Below are positions 45,119 to 54,691 of a stretch of 64,000 nucleotides of DNA, piece after piece. The DNA is from Dethiobacter alkaliphilus. Lineage in GTDB: Bacteria; Bacillota; Dethiobacteria; DTU022; UBA8154. The stretch is taken from assembly GCA_016841605.1 (NCBI GenBank), contig JAENYV010000001.1, positions 1 through 64,000 on the forward strand, given 5' to 3'. Position 1 is the first letter of the stretch. Each line of letters starts with the position of its first letter. A model generated the notes under the pieces. That model searched no databases, was not told the DNA's origin, and worked only from the letters and a program-made list of their open reading frames with translations. A program made the translations under genes and the position numbers.

Positions 45119-45157
45119 AAAAACACTTTATCTTAGCATATTAGGGAGTGATATCTG

Positions 45158-45862
45158 GTGCTGCAAGCAGTTTTATTTGACTTGGACGGTACTTTATTGA
45201 AGGTAAATGCCGAAGAATTTGTTTGGGAATATCTAAAAGAAATTTCTGCAGCTACGGCAGCTGTGGTGGAACCGGAGTATTTTGTCCGGACGCTGCTGGC
45301 CAGCACAAAGGTGATGCAACAGAAACGTAAACAAAGGCGAATAAACGCTGAAGTATTCTGGGAGGATTTTTCCCGGCGACTCGGTGACGATATTGAAGAA
45401 TTAAAACCTTTACTGGAAGACTATTATGCCACTCAGTTTAATAACCTTTCAAGAATGACCAGGCAGGATAAGAAAGCCTATCAGGCGGTACAGAAAGCTC
45501 TGGAAATGGGCATGCGAATTGTGCTGGCTACTAATCCGGTGTTTCCGGAATCGGCTATCCTTGATCGGATGAATTGGGCGGGTGTTGGAGATCTTCCCTG
45601 GGAGCTGGTTACCAGTTACGAAAATATGCATCATTGTAAACCTTACCCCGAATACTACCTGGAGATTGCCTCGCGAATAAAGGTTGAACCGAAAAAGTGT
45701 CTTATGGTGGGCAATGAAGTGGAAAATGACATTATACCTGCCGCCGCCGCGTGTATGCGTACTTTCCTGGTCGCCGATTGCCTGACTGATAGTGGAACCA
45801 ATGATACCCGGGCAGACGGCTCCGGCAGTTTGTCCGATTTTATCGTTTGGCTAAGCAAATAG
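45158..45862 (+). CDS. HAD-family hydrolase
   Basis: 234 residues: motif I FDLDGTLL, helical cap, motif II around VLATNP, motif III Lys in HHCKPYPEY, motif IV CLMVGNEVENDI. Phosphatase with unknown substrate. GTG 45158 follows AGGGAGTGA. Confidence 0.88.
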   Translation: MLQAVLFDLDGTLLKVNAEEFVWEYLKEISAATAAVVEPEYFVRTLLASTKVMQQKRKQRRINAEVFWEDFSRRLGDDIEELKPLLEDYYATQFNNLSRMTRQDKKAYQAVQKALEMGMRIVLATNPVFPESAILDRMNWAGVGDLPWELVTSYENMHHCKPYPEYYLEIASRIKVEPKKCLMVGNEVENDIIPAAAACMRTFLVADCLTDSGTNDTRADGSGSLSDFIVWLSK

Positions 45863-45890
45863 CTCCTGCATAAATGCAGGAGCTATTTGC
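45855..45890. terminator. 16-bp hairpin shared by convergent genes
   Basis: Perfect 16-bp stem (45855-45870 with 45875-45890), loop TAAA. It includes the HAD stop codon. No long T run, but stem ends are A/T rich on both sides. Confidence 0.7.
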
Positions 45891-45916
45891 TATGGTGTAC
45901 CCGGCGAGAATAAAGT

Positions 45917-47542
45917 TTAGGTAATCGGCAGTTTCTCTCTTTCGACCGGCACAGTTCCGGCCATATGCTGAAACAGGCGGTAATCCAGTTGTGGAAAGAG
46001 GTTGTCGGCGTTTTCCAGTTTTTTCAACCAGGTCGTGTCAATATTGTTTTTGCGAATTTGCCTTTCCAGTTTGAGTAAGCGAGTTATATGGCTCGTTTGC
46101 CTGGCCCGCGCATACATATCCATCGTGCCGGCTGTCATAATGAAAGGCCAGTCGCTGCTCTGCGCCAGCAGCAGTTCTCTGGCTGCCTGAGTAAGAGCAT
46201 CTCTGAGGATCCCTTCAGCTTCGGGATAATCTGAAGCGAGGGCAATCATTCTTCTGGCTCCCTGATGCAGATGGCGGTAAATCCAATCATTTTCCCCGTT
46301 GAGCCATACTTCGTAATACCCCTTGTCTCCCCAACTGGAGGCGTTGGGCGTGGAAAGCTGCAGGGGATAATTTTTCTCCAGATACCGTCCGGGGGTGATC
46401 ATCTCGATATGCTGATTATTTACTATGAGTCGACAGAGATTTTTTAACCACTGGGGTCCTTCAAACCACCAGTGACCGAAAAGTTCGGTATCGTAAGGGG
46501 CGACGACAATTGGCGGGCGATCCATAAGTCCGCCATAGTACTCCACCTGTTTTTCCCGGTTAAAAATAAAATTGGCCGCGTGTTCCCGCGTTTTATCAGC
46601 CGCCCGCCGGGGGTCATAAGGCTCCTTGTAATTGTCCGGACCTGTAATGCGGTAGTATTTAAAGCCCGTATTGCTTCGCAGCCCCGGGGGATGCAGGTAT
46701 TTCCCCACATAGTCCGGATCCAAATCAAACCCGATATCCCTGTAAAACTCCCGGTAATCATAATCTCCGGGGTATCCTTCCTTGGCACTCCAGACCTGGT
46801 GAGAGGTCTCAGGGTCCCGGCCGAAAGCCGCGGTACCGCTGGGGGTAAGGATGGGGCTGTAAACGCCGTACTTGGGTCTGGGCGAAGCATAAAGGATCCC
46901 GTGAGTGGCGGCAATAAAATAATGCAGTCCAAGTTCTCCCAGGATTTCTTCAATCTGAGGGGTATACCCACATTCAGGAAGCCAGATCCCTCTGGGGGGG
47001 GCGCCGAAAACCTGTTCAAAGTAATCCATTCCGGCAGCAAGCTGAGCATATACAGCTTCTTTCTGCGTGTAAAGAAGAGGAAGAAAACCGTGGGTTGCCG
47101 AGGATGTGATTAGTTCCAGGCAGCCGCTTTGCTGCAGTTCTTTAAAAGGTTTAACCAGTTGTCTTTCATATTTTTCATTATATATATGAGAGACCTGCGC
47201 AAGGTTTTCCCGATACATTTGTGCTAAAGGAGCAAAAACAGGATCTCCCGCTGTTCTCTCTTCTTCTCGTGAAGCAAGCTCCTGCATCTTGGAGAGATAG
47301 CCGCCGTATCGCTCTTGCAGAAAAGGGTCCTCCATCATAGCCAGCAGGGTCGGTGAGAGCGAAAAAGTCAGACAAAAAGGAACCCCGTCTCGTTCAAGCT
47401 CCTGAAATACTCGGATCAGCGGTATGTAGCACTCCGTAATCGCTTCAAAAAACCACTTTTCTTCAAGGGAGTGGGCATATTCCGGGTGTCGGACGTAAGG
47501 TAAATGAGCATGTAAAATTAATGCCAGGTAGCCTTTAGTCAA
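45917..47542 (-). CDS. GH57 1,4-alpha-glucan branching enzyme-like
   Basis: 541 residues, cytoplasmic. GH57 regions: LILHAHLPYVRHP; GIWLPECGYTP with nucleophile Glu190; APYDTELFGHWWFEGPQW with acid/base Asp351; and a C-terminal helical DUF1957 domain (SSDWPFIMTAGTMDMYARAR). This matches TK1436-type branching enzymes that form alpha-1,6 branches. Start overlaps the DUF4912 gene by 8 bases. Confidence 0.9.
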   Translation of the reverse strand: MTKGYLALILHAHLPYVRHPEYAHSLEEKWFFEAITECYIPLIRVFQELERDGVPFCLTFSLSPTLLAMMEDPFLQERYGGYLSKMQELASREEERTAGDPVFAPLAQMYRENLAQVSHIYNEKYERQLVKPFKELQQSGCLELITSSATHGFLPLLYTQKEAVYAQLAAGMDYFEQVFGAPPRGIWLPECGYTPQIEEILGELGLHYFIAATHGILYASPRPKYGVYSPILTPSGTAAFGRDPETSHQVWSAKEGYPGDYDYREFYRDIGFDLDPDYVGKYLHPPGLRSNTGFKYYRITGPDNYKEPYDPRRAADKTREHAANFIFNREKQVEYYGGLMDRPPIVVAPYDTELFGHWWFEGPQWLKNLCRLIVNNQHIEMITPGRYLEKNYPLQLSTPNASSWGDKGYYEVWLNGENDWIYRHLHQGARRMIALASDYPEAEGILRDALTQAARELLLAQSSDWPFIMTAGTMDMYARARQTSHITRLLKLERQIRKNNIDTTWLKKLENADNLFPQLDYRLFQHMAGTVPVEREKLPIT

Positions 47543-48086
47543 AGAGTAATCCTCCTTTCTTTTTTACTTCCCGGTAGCGTTTTTCCCGATGCAGCATCAT
47601 CTCCAAAGAACTTAAACTGCTGCGGGCGATTCGCCAGTAAAGGCGTCTGGCCTGCCAGTCGGGCAAGCGCCACTTATCATCGATTACATCGCTTAGACTA
47701 TCCCTTGGTGTTGATACCAGGTTAGATGTCAAAACGGTAACGAATCCTTTTCCCGGAGGGTAATATCCCAGATCTACCCGGTACTGCCTGTCGGGAACAC
47801 CAACCTGAATATACCAGTTTAAGGCAGCAGGTTCGATCTTAATGTCGTAATAACTTTCTTCCCGGTTTTCTCCGTTAAAACGGTGTACCCTCAAAGCAAA
47901 CTCCAGTTCATCCCAGGTTTTATGAACGGTGGATTCAACCCTGTTTTTTGTTTCCCGGCTAAATTCCCAATAGGCAAACAGCCAGTACGGATCCCTGGGA
48001 AGCAGGACCATGCAATCTTCCCCGTAAAAAAGAGGCAGTATTTCTCCTCCATCTAGATCTTCCCAACTAAAAACATCAGGATGCAA
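47535..48086 (-). CDS. DUF4912 protein
   Basis: 183 residues: ILPLFYGEDCMVLLPRDPYWLFAYWEFSRE is the DUF4912 signature, followed by a beta-rich part (YYDIKIEPAALNWYIQVG, YRVDLGYY). Family members sit next to GH57 enzymes and may bind glucan. First gene of the two-gene minus operon. Confidence 0.85.
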   Translation of the reverse strand: MHPDVFSWEDLDGGEILPLFYGEDCMVLLPRDPYWLFAYWEFSRETKNRVESTVHKTWDELEFALRVHRFNGENREESYYDIKIEPAALNWYIQVGVPDRQYRVDLGYYPPGKGFVTVLTSNLVSTPRDSLSDVIDDKWRLPDWQARRLYWRIARSSLSSLEMMLHREKRYREVKKKGGLLFD

Positions 48087-48238
48087 TGCTCTATCACCCC
48101 TTTCTTTTAAAGCTATTATATCCCTACTGTAAATTTTTATAGCAACATAAAGAGCAACAATGGAGATATTGTATAAAAAGAAAGTGAACGGGCAACATAA
48201 ATTTGTCCCGGCGATAAAAACGAGAGGAGTTTTGTTTT

Positions 48239-49684
48239 ATGTTGATAAGCCTGGCGACTTTCGAGCATCTGCCCATTCGCGTCGGAGGGTTGGCCGAAGC
48301 GGTAACCTCTCTGGGGGAAGCTCTGCAAAAACAAGCCGATGTGATGATCTTGATGCCTTCCCACGGATTGCTGCAAGATGAAGAAGTCAAGAAAACTTTA
48401 AAGCCGGAAAAATATTGCGATTACCGGATTTTTGTGGGGGACAATATTTTCCCCGTTACTGTTTACTCTGCCGCAAGAAAAGGTGTGCGAATGTTCTTTT
48501 TCAGCAATGAAGTGCTGGACCATGATAAAGTTTACGAACCCAGGCATATATTTATTCAAAAAATGGTTCACTTTACCAAAGCAGTCCCGGGTCTAATCAA
48601 TATGATGCTAAAAATTGAGCAGCAAAAGCCCGATATTATCCATATTAATGATTGGCACTGCGTTTTTGCCGGGGTTTTAGTAAAAAAATACTTTCAAGTA
48701 CCTTTTATCTTTACCATTCACCGGCTTTGTCATGAGAAGATTTCCTCCCACGAACTTGCCGAAGTAAACCTGGGTGAATTAATAGACCATCGTTTCCTGG
48801 AAGGAGATATGTTCAATATCGAAAAGTTTGGCGCTCATCATTGTGATCGTCTAACCACAGTCAGCTATACCTACTTAAATGAAGAGTGGCGCACTTTTTT
48901 TAGCACCTTTGACGGCAAAACCACCTATGTCTGGAATGGAACGGATTACACTTTTTGGAATACAAATGATCTTAAAAATGCTCATCTGTCCAGAGCAGAG
49001 AGGAAAAAAATGCTGTTGAAGGAAAACAACATGGAAGACGGTGTCTTTTTCTTTAATGTTGGCCGTCTTGACGTAGCGCAAAAAGGGGTTGATATTCTCC
49101 TGGGCGCGTTTGAAATAATTATGCGCGGGGAAGTTCCGGGTTCGGAGAAGGTCCAGGATAAAATTCGTCTTGTTCTTTTGGGCTCGGGAGATCATCACCT
49201 GGAAAACGAAGCCCGTCGCCTGGAAAATCTTTTCCCCAAAAATATGAAAGCAATTATTGCCTACCTCGGAAGAGAGACCACCAGGGAGTACTATGGTGCC
49301 GCAGATTTTTGCCTTATTCCTTCCAATTTTGAACCTTTTGGACTCGTTCAGCTTGAAGCCATGTGCATGGGGTGTATTCCCATCGGTTCCAGGGTTGGAG
49401 GAATTAACGATACTGTTTTGGATTTTCACGATTATCCGGAAGAAAGTACCGGCCGTCTTGTTCCGCCCCGAAACTCCACTGCTTTGGCCCGGGCTATAGT
49501 CGAAATGGCCCAGTTTTCCCTTTCAGGACAGGGAGACGAGGTTTTAAATAAGATGCGGGCCAGAGGTCGGGAGCATGTTATCCAAAATTTTAACTGGGAT
49601 AAAGCTGCCGACCGCTATATGACGGTTTATAACAATATGTCTTCTATTAAACTTCCCTTTGTCAGCTATTCCGAACCATATTAG
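48239..49684 (+). CDS. Glycogen/starch synthase, GT5
   Basis: 481 residues. RVGGLAEAVTSLGEAL at the N-terminus (KxGGL variant with Arg), HINDWHCVFAG, TIHRLCHE, NVGRLDVAQKGVDIL, and the donor loop FEPFGLVQLEAMCMGCIPIGSRVGG with the ExxxxxxxE pair. Extends alpha-1,4-glucan from ADP- or UDP-glucose. No glgC is nearby. GAGAGGAG precedes ATG 48239. Confidence 0.9.
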   Translation: MLISLATFEHLPIRVGGLAEAVTSLGEALQKQADVMILMPSHGLLQDEEVKKTLKPEKYCDYRIFVGDNIFPVTVYSAARKGVRMFFFSNEVLDHDKVYEPRHIFIQKMVHFTKAVPGLINMMLKIEQQKPDIIHINDWHCVFAGVLVKKYFQVPFIFTIHRLCHEKISSHELAEVNLGELIDHRFLEGDMFNIEKFGAHHCDRLTTVSYTYLNEEWRTFFSTFDGKTTYVWNGTDYTFWNTNDLKNAHLSRAERKKMLLKENNMEDGVFFFNVGRLDVAQKGVDILLGAFEIIMRGEVPGSEKVQDKIRLVLLGSGDHHLENEARRLENLFPKNMKAIIAYLGRETTREYYGAADFCLIPSNFEPFGLVQLEAMCMGCIPIGSRVGGINDTVLDFHDYPEESTGRLVPPRNSTALARAIVEMAQFSLSGQGDEVLNKMRARGREHVIQNFNWDKAADRYMTVYNNMSSIKLPFVSYSEPY

Positions 49685-49730
49685 CAAACTAAATCGAAAT
49701 TTTATCGTACATAAAAGGCTGGTGAAAAAT

Positions 49731-50801
49731 ATGCCCATGTTGAGGCAGGATCCTCTAACAGGTGAATGGGTAATTATTGCTACGGAAAGGGCCCGGCGTC
49801 CGGAAACATTTGCGCATAAAAAAGAAGAAAGAAAAACCCTGCCCCCCAGGGTCGATAACTGTCCATTTTGTCCGGGAAATGAGCATTTAACACCTCCGGA
49901 AGTGCTGATTTATCGCCAAAGAAACGCCGGAAAGGCAGAAAAGGAGTTTCCACAGGACAACTTCGACTGGAGCCTGAGAGTTATACCAAATAAATTTCCA
50001 GCCCTGGAAAGAGAGCAGGGGGCTTCTGTTGCTATGCCGTCTTCCAGGTGTGAGCTGTTTCAAAGCCATCCGGGATACGGGGTACACGAGGTAATTATTG
50101 AAACACCCCGGCACAACCGGCATATGGCGGATCTGGATGAGAATGAATTGGAAATGGTTTTAAGATCCTTCCAGGAAAGAACGGTTTCTCTTGCTCAAGA
50201 TGAGCAGCTCCGTTATGTTCAGATATTTCGCAATCACAGGCGTGAAGCAGGTGCTTCCATTGAACATCCCCACTGCCAGCTTCTGGCGCTGCCTTATATC
50301 CCACCTCTGCTGGAGAAGGAATACACGCGCTCTCATGATTTTTATCTGGAGGAGGGGCGTTGCCTGCTCTGCTCTCTGATTGAAAAGGAGGAAGAATCAG
50401 GCGAGCGAATTATCCTGCAAAATGACAGTTTTATAGCCTATATTCCTTTTGCTGCCTCACTGCCTTTTACCACATGGGTTGTCCCCCGCGAACATTATTC
50501 TTCCCTGGAGGTCAGTCCAAAGGGATGGGAAAAGAAACTGGCTCCTCTCCTCAAAGAATTTTTAAGAAGACTTTCTGATAAGCTGGAAGATCCTCCCTAT
50601 AATTTTTTCTTGCATACGGCACCACTACGGACTTCTATGCTTCCGTATTACCACTGGCACCTGGAGATCATTCCTAAATTAACAATTGTTGCAGGATGGG
50701 AAATGGCAACGGGTACCTTTATCAATGTATCGAACCCGGAAGAAGCCGCCAATTTTTTAAAAATGCCCGAGAGGGAAAAAGCCGGCATCTTAAAACAATA
50801 A
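49731..50801 (+). CDS. galT: Galactose-1-phosphate uridylyltransferase-like
   Basis: 356 residues from ATG 49731: RQDPLTGEWVIIATERARRP, zinc Cys pair CPFCPGNE, VIPNKFPA, and the active-site His-x-His in ASIEHPHCQL. In the cluster it may link hexose-1-phosphates and UDP-sugars with glucan synthesis. The frame is open back to 49659 but that stretch overlaps the previous gene. GCTGGTG is the ribosome site. Confidence 0.88.
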   Translation: MPMLRQDPLTGEWVIIATERARRPETFAHKKEERKTLPPRVDNCPFCPGNEHLTPPEVLIYRQRNAGKAEKEFPQDNFDWSLRVIPNKFPALEREQGASVAMPSSRCELFQSHPGYGVHEVIIETPRHNRHMADLDENELEMVLRSFQERTVSLAQDEQLRYVQIFRNHRREAGASIEHPHCQLLALPYIPPLLEKEYTRSHDFYLEEGRCLLCSLIEKEEESGERIILQNDSFIAYIPFAASLPFTTWVVPREHYSSLEVSPKGWEKKLAPLLKEFLRRLSDKLEDPPYNFFLHTAPLRTSMLPYYHWHLEIIPKLTIVAGWEMATGTFINVSNPEEAANFLKMPEREKAGILKQ

Positions 50802-50820
50802 TAAAAAGGGAAGGAAAGTT

Positions 50821-52869
50821 ATGTACTCTAACCGGATTTCTTCCCCCCATACAGAGCATCCGGCGGCCTGTCTCAAAAGTAATAAGCACCCCGTTTTTTT
50901 TGTGCTGGCTCTGCATAATCATCAGCCTGTCGGCAATCTTCAGGATGTCTTTGAGAGTTCGTTTCGTGACGCATATGCTCCCTTTGTTGACCTGCTTTAT
51001 AGCTATCCGTCCATAAAAGCCGTCTTGCATTACTCCGGGGTGCTCCTGGAGTGGATTGAAAAAAATCATCCTTCGTTTTTAGCGGCGCTGCGGAAAATGG
51101 TGCAAAGAGGGCAAATAGAGATGTTGGGTGGAGGCTATTATGAACCCATTTTTCCACTTATTCCTGATAGCGATAAAAGAGGTCAGATTCTTAAACTAAG
51201 CCGCTACTTACGGCAAAAAATAGGTGCCGTGGCGGAAGGTTTATGGCTTACTGAACGCGTTTACGAGCCGCACCTGGTTTTGCCTCTTTCCCAGGCCGGA
51301 ATGCGCTATGCTGTGGTAAATTACAACCATTTTGAACTGGGGATAAACAAAGAAGAGTTAAAAGGCTATTTTTTAACCGAGGAACAGGGTTTTCCATTAA
51401 ATCTTTTCCCCATTAATGGGAAGCTTCGTGACCTGATTCCTTTTCAAGAAGCAGAAAAAACTATTGAATATTTTGAAACTCTGTCAGAAAAAACCGGAAA
51501 TCTGGCGGTCCTAATAGATAATGGGGAAAAATATGGAAGCTGGCCGGGAACAAAGCTCCATGTTCACGATCAAGGATGGCTGGAACAATTCTTCCATCTC
51601 CTCCATGAAAACCGGGACTGGATCAAGACGACGACTTTTTCTCAATATCTTTCACAGTATCCCCCCAGGGGAAGAGTCTATCTGCCCTCTTCAACCTGCC
51701 GTGAGATGGACCGGAGGGAAGGGGGGTTCCAGCGCAATCTTTTAATTCGTTATCCGGAAAGCAATCGGATGCATAAGAAAATGCTGGCTGTCCGGCGCAG
51801 GCTGCATACCGTTACAAATAGAAAAAGAAGAGAGAAAGCCAGAGATTACATCTGGGCAGCTCAATGCAATTGTGCATACCGGCACTCTGAATTCGGAGGG
51901 GTGTCCCTTAATTTTTTGCGTTCTGCCGTCTATAGCAACCTGATTCGGGCAGAAAACATTATTGTGCGGGAACATCATCATCATAACAATTGGTTGGAGT
52001 TTAGGGTAGAGGATCGAGACTTCGACGGGCAAAGGGAACTCATTCTAAACAACGAATGTTTTTCCCTGTTATTGTCTCCCTCTCTGGGAGGGAGCCTCTG
52101 GGAGCTTTCTTACCGTCCGGCAGCGGTAAATCTCCTTGATACCCTGACCAGGAGTTCTCCGGAACTTTACCAAAGAGGTATGCTTCCGGGAGATAAAGAT
52201 GGGGAAGGGGAAGAGAAGTTATTATACGATCCATATCCCCGGGGTGGACTACTGGACCATTTTTTATTCCCGGAAGCGGATTTGGAGTTATTTTCCAGGG
52301 GAGAATTTACAGAAGTAGGAGATTTTCTCTTAAAGCCCTACCGGTACAGACTGAAATATGAAAAAGGAAAAGCACAGGTTATTTTTACTCGGAGAGGGAG
52401 TGCCGGTAATCGGGGCAATTATATCTGTTTGAAAAAAACCGTTTCACTGGAGGGATCGAGTCATTCGATAGGCATACAGTACAATTTGTCCAGTGGAGGT
52501 TGCAAGATAGGTCCGTTCAAATTTGGTGTGGAGTTAAATTTTTCTTTACTGGCAGGTTATGCCCCGGATCGCTATTTTTACTTGCCCGGGAGGGAATTGG
52601 AACTCCCCCACCTGGCCGGCAAGGGAGAAGAAGCTAATGTGGGAGAAGTTCATATTATCGATGAGTGGCGGCAATTGCGGGTAACACTGCTCTTTACCCC
52701 CCGGGCCGGATTATGGCGCTTTCCTGTGGAGACGCTTTCCAGGTCTGAGAGGGGAATAGAAAAAGTATATCAGCAATCTGTTCTTTTCCCCTTTTGGGAC
52801 CTTAATCTCCGCAGTGGAGAGCAGCAGTCCTTTTCCATGGAACTGTCGGTTAAGACGCTGGATTCTTAA
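50821..52869 (+). CDS. GH57 4-alpha-glucanotransferase/alpha-amylase-like, altered active site
   Basis: 682 residues with GH57 catalytic part plus C-terminal DUF1925/DUF1926 beta domains. Region 1 LALHNHQPVGN; region 3 GLWLTERVYEP with nucleophile Glu145; region 4 reads LIDNGEKYGSW, with Asn234 where the T. litoralis enzyme has catalytic Asp214 (DDGEKFG). Region 5 reads AQCNCAYRH instead of AQCNDAYWH. So either inactive or changed in reaction. AAGGGAAGGAAAG precedes ATG 50821. Confidence 0.85.
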   Translation: MYSNRISSPHTEHPAACLKSNKHPVFFVLALHNHQPVGNLQDVFESSFRDAYAPFVDLLYSYPSIKAVLHYSGVLLEWIEKNHPSFLAALRKMVQRGQIEMLGGGYYEPIFPLIPDSDKRGQILKLSRYLRQKIGAVAEGLWLTERVYEPHLVLPLSQAGMRYAVVNYNHFELGINKEELKGYFLTEEQGFPLNLFPINGKLRDLIPFQEAEKTIEYFETLSEKTGNLAVLIDNGEKYGSWPGTKLHVHDQGWLEQFFHLLHENRDWIKTTTFSQYLSQYPPRGRVYLPSSTCREMDRREGGFQRNLLIRYPESNRMHKKMLAVRRRLHTVTNRKRREKARDYIWAAQCNCAYRHSEFGGVSLNFLRSAVYSNLIRAENIIVREHHHHNNWLEFRVEDRDFDGQRELILNNECFSLLLSPSLGGSLWELSYRPAAVNLLDTLTRSSPELYQRGMLPGDKDGEGEEKLLYDPYPRGGLLDHFLFPEADLELFSRGEFTEVGDFLLKPYRYRLKYEKGKAQVIFTRRGSAGNRGNYICLKKTVSLEGSSHSIGIQYNLSSGGCKIGPFKFGVELNFSLLAGYAPDRYFYLPGRELELPHLAGKGEEANVGEVHIIDEWRQLRVTLLFTPRAGLWRFPVETLSRSERGIEKVYQQSVLFPFWDLNLRSGEQQSFSMELSVKTLDS

Positions 52870-52892
52870 TAAACTGATGAGGAGGCTTTTTT

Positions 52893-54614
52893 ATGTCCCA
52901 AAAAATTCTTTTTATTGCTTTTGTCTGGAATCAGCACCAGCCCTATTATCTGGATACCGGACGTAATGAATTTATTATGCCCTGGGCAAGGCTGCATGCT
53001 TCAAAGGATTATTTGCAGATGGCGGCGATATTGGAAAGCTACCCGGAGATCAGACAGACTTTCAGCCTCAGCCCTTCTCTTTTAGAGCAAATTCAGGGTT
53101 ATTTACAGTACGATTTACAAGATGAATATCTTAAGGTAACCAAAATACGGGCGAAAGATCTTAATGAAGCTCAACAGAGGTTTCTGTTATTGCATTACTT
53201 CGACATCCAGTGGGATAAGGTCATCGGAGCGTACCCTTTTTACTGCCAACTGCTGGATCGCCAGGGAAGAGTAACAGAACCCGGAAAAATTACGGAAGGC
53301 ATGAAAAGGTTTACCACTCAAGATTATCTGGACCTGCAAGTCTGGTTTAATCTGGTCTGGATTGATCCGGAAATTCGCCAAAGCGATCCTTTTTGCAAAG
53401 GATTAATGGAAAAAGGACGTAATTTTACGGAAAAGGAGAAAGAAGAAGTTATTCGCCGGCAGTATAACATTATGAGTAAAGTAATTCCTTATCACAAAAA
53501 GCTCCAGCAAAACGGACAGATTGAAATAATGACGACAGCTTATTATCATCCCATTATACCTTTATTGCTGGATAACCATTCAGCGCTGCGAGCTACACCG
53601 GGGCTTTCCCTGCCGCGGCGTTTTCAGTATAAAGAGGATGCAGTCCGACAAATCGAAATGGCTGTACAGCAGTACTGCTCTTTGTTTGGAGAAAAGCCGC
53701 GGGGATTCTGGCCGCCGGAACAGGCGATCAGCCCGGAAACTATACCCCTTCTGGCTGACCAGGGTTTTAAATGGACTATTTCCGATGAGCAGATCCTGTC
53801 CCGTTCTGTAAACGCAGAAATCTACCGGGACGGCTACGGACACGTCCTCAATCCTGAAGTTCTGTACAGCCCTTATTTGGCCTGCGGCGAAGGGGCGGAG
53901 ATATCAATTGTTTTTCGTGACCATCACCTTTCAGATCGTATTGGTTTTGTTTACCAGCATATGTCCCCGCAGGATGCTGTCGGCGACCTTATCCATCGCC
54001 TGCATAAGATCAGAGAGAACCTTTTTCAGAGTTCGGGAAGTTATCTTGTTACACTGGCGCTGGACGGGGAAAATGCCTGGGAATGGTATAAAGGTGATAA
54101 AACAGAATTTCTGCACTTGCTGTACCGTCAGCTTTCCTTTGAACCCTATCTGCAAACTGTTACTGTAAGTGAATTTCTGCAAGAAAATCCTCCGCGAAGG
54201 CAAATTACTCATCTTGCAACAGGTTCCTGGGTGGATCATAACCTCACCCGCTGGATTGGAACGGAAAATAAGAATATTCTCTGGAATTATCTTCTAGAGG
54301 CCAGGGCGATGATCAAAGGATTTCAGGAAAGGAATATTGAAGTTGAAAATGTTCAAAAGGCCTTGCGCAATATTTATATTGCTGAAGGAAGTGATTTTCC
54401 CTGGTGGGTTGATAGTACACCCTACTACCTGGCTGCTCCCTTTGAAGCGCTTTTCCGTAAGCACCTGATAAGGGCTTATGAAGTTTTCAAGCAGGAACCG
54501 CCTCATTACTTGTCTCAGCCTGTACTTAAACCTGATTGGGGAGAACAGGCCCGGCAAGAGTCTCCCTTGGCCGGCCCGGTCAGTATGGTGCCGGGCACTT
54601 CCAACAGTTATTAA
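52893..54614 (+). CDS. GH57 amylase/amylopullulanase-type enzyme
   Basis: 573 residues, no signal peptide. FVWNQHQPYYLD (region 1), GFWPPEQAIS with Glu276 as nucleophile, LALDGENAWEWY with Asp391 as proton donor, and GSWVDHNLTRWIG. Both catalytic residues are present, in contrast to the gene before. Acts on intracellular alpha-glucan. GAGGAGG precedes ATG 52893. Confidence 0.9.
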   Translation: MSQKILFIAFVWNQHQPYYLDTGRNEFIMPWARLHASKDYLQMAAILESYPEIRQTFSLSPSLLEQIQGYLQYDLQDEYLKVTKIRAKDLNEAQQRFLLLHYFDIQWDKVIGAYPFYCQLLDRQGRVTEPGKITEGMKRFTTQDYLDLQVWFNLVWIDPEIRQSDPFCKGLMEKGRNFTEKEKEEVIRRQYNIMSKVIPYHKKLQQNGQIEIMTTAYYHPIIPLLLDNHSALRATPGLSLPRRFQYKEDAVRQIEMAVQQYCSLFGEKPRGFWPPEQAISPETIPLLADQGFKWTISDEQILSRSVNAEIYRDGYGHVLNPEVLYSPYLACGEGAEISIVFRDHHLSDRIGFVYQHMSPQDAVGDLIHRLHKIRENLFQSSGSYLVTLALDGENAWEWYKGDKTEFLHLLYRQLSFEPYLQTVTVSEFLQENPPRRQITHLATGSWVDHNLTRWIGTENKNILWNYLLEARAMIKGFQERNIEVENVQKALRNIYIAEGSDFPWWVDSTPYYLAAPFEALFRKHLIRAYEVFKQEPPHYLSQPVLKPDWGEQARQESPLAGPVSMVPGTSNSY

Positions 54615-54691
54615 AACGTTTAATAAACGGCTGTTGACCGTGGTAGAGTTACGTGGTACTATATAATCCAAAGGCAAACGGAGGTAAAAGA

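Noticed and set aside
46472-47113. 213-residue frame opposite the GH57 branching-enzyme gene
   Set aside because: The sense frame has all GH57 motifs; the antisense product resembles nothing and has no ribosome site.
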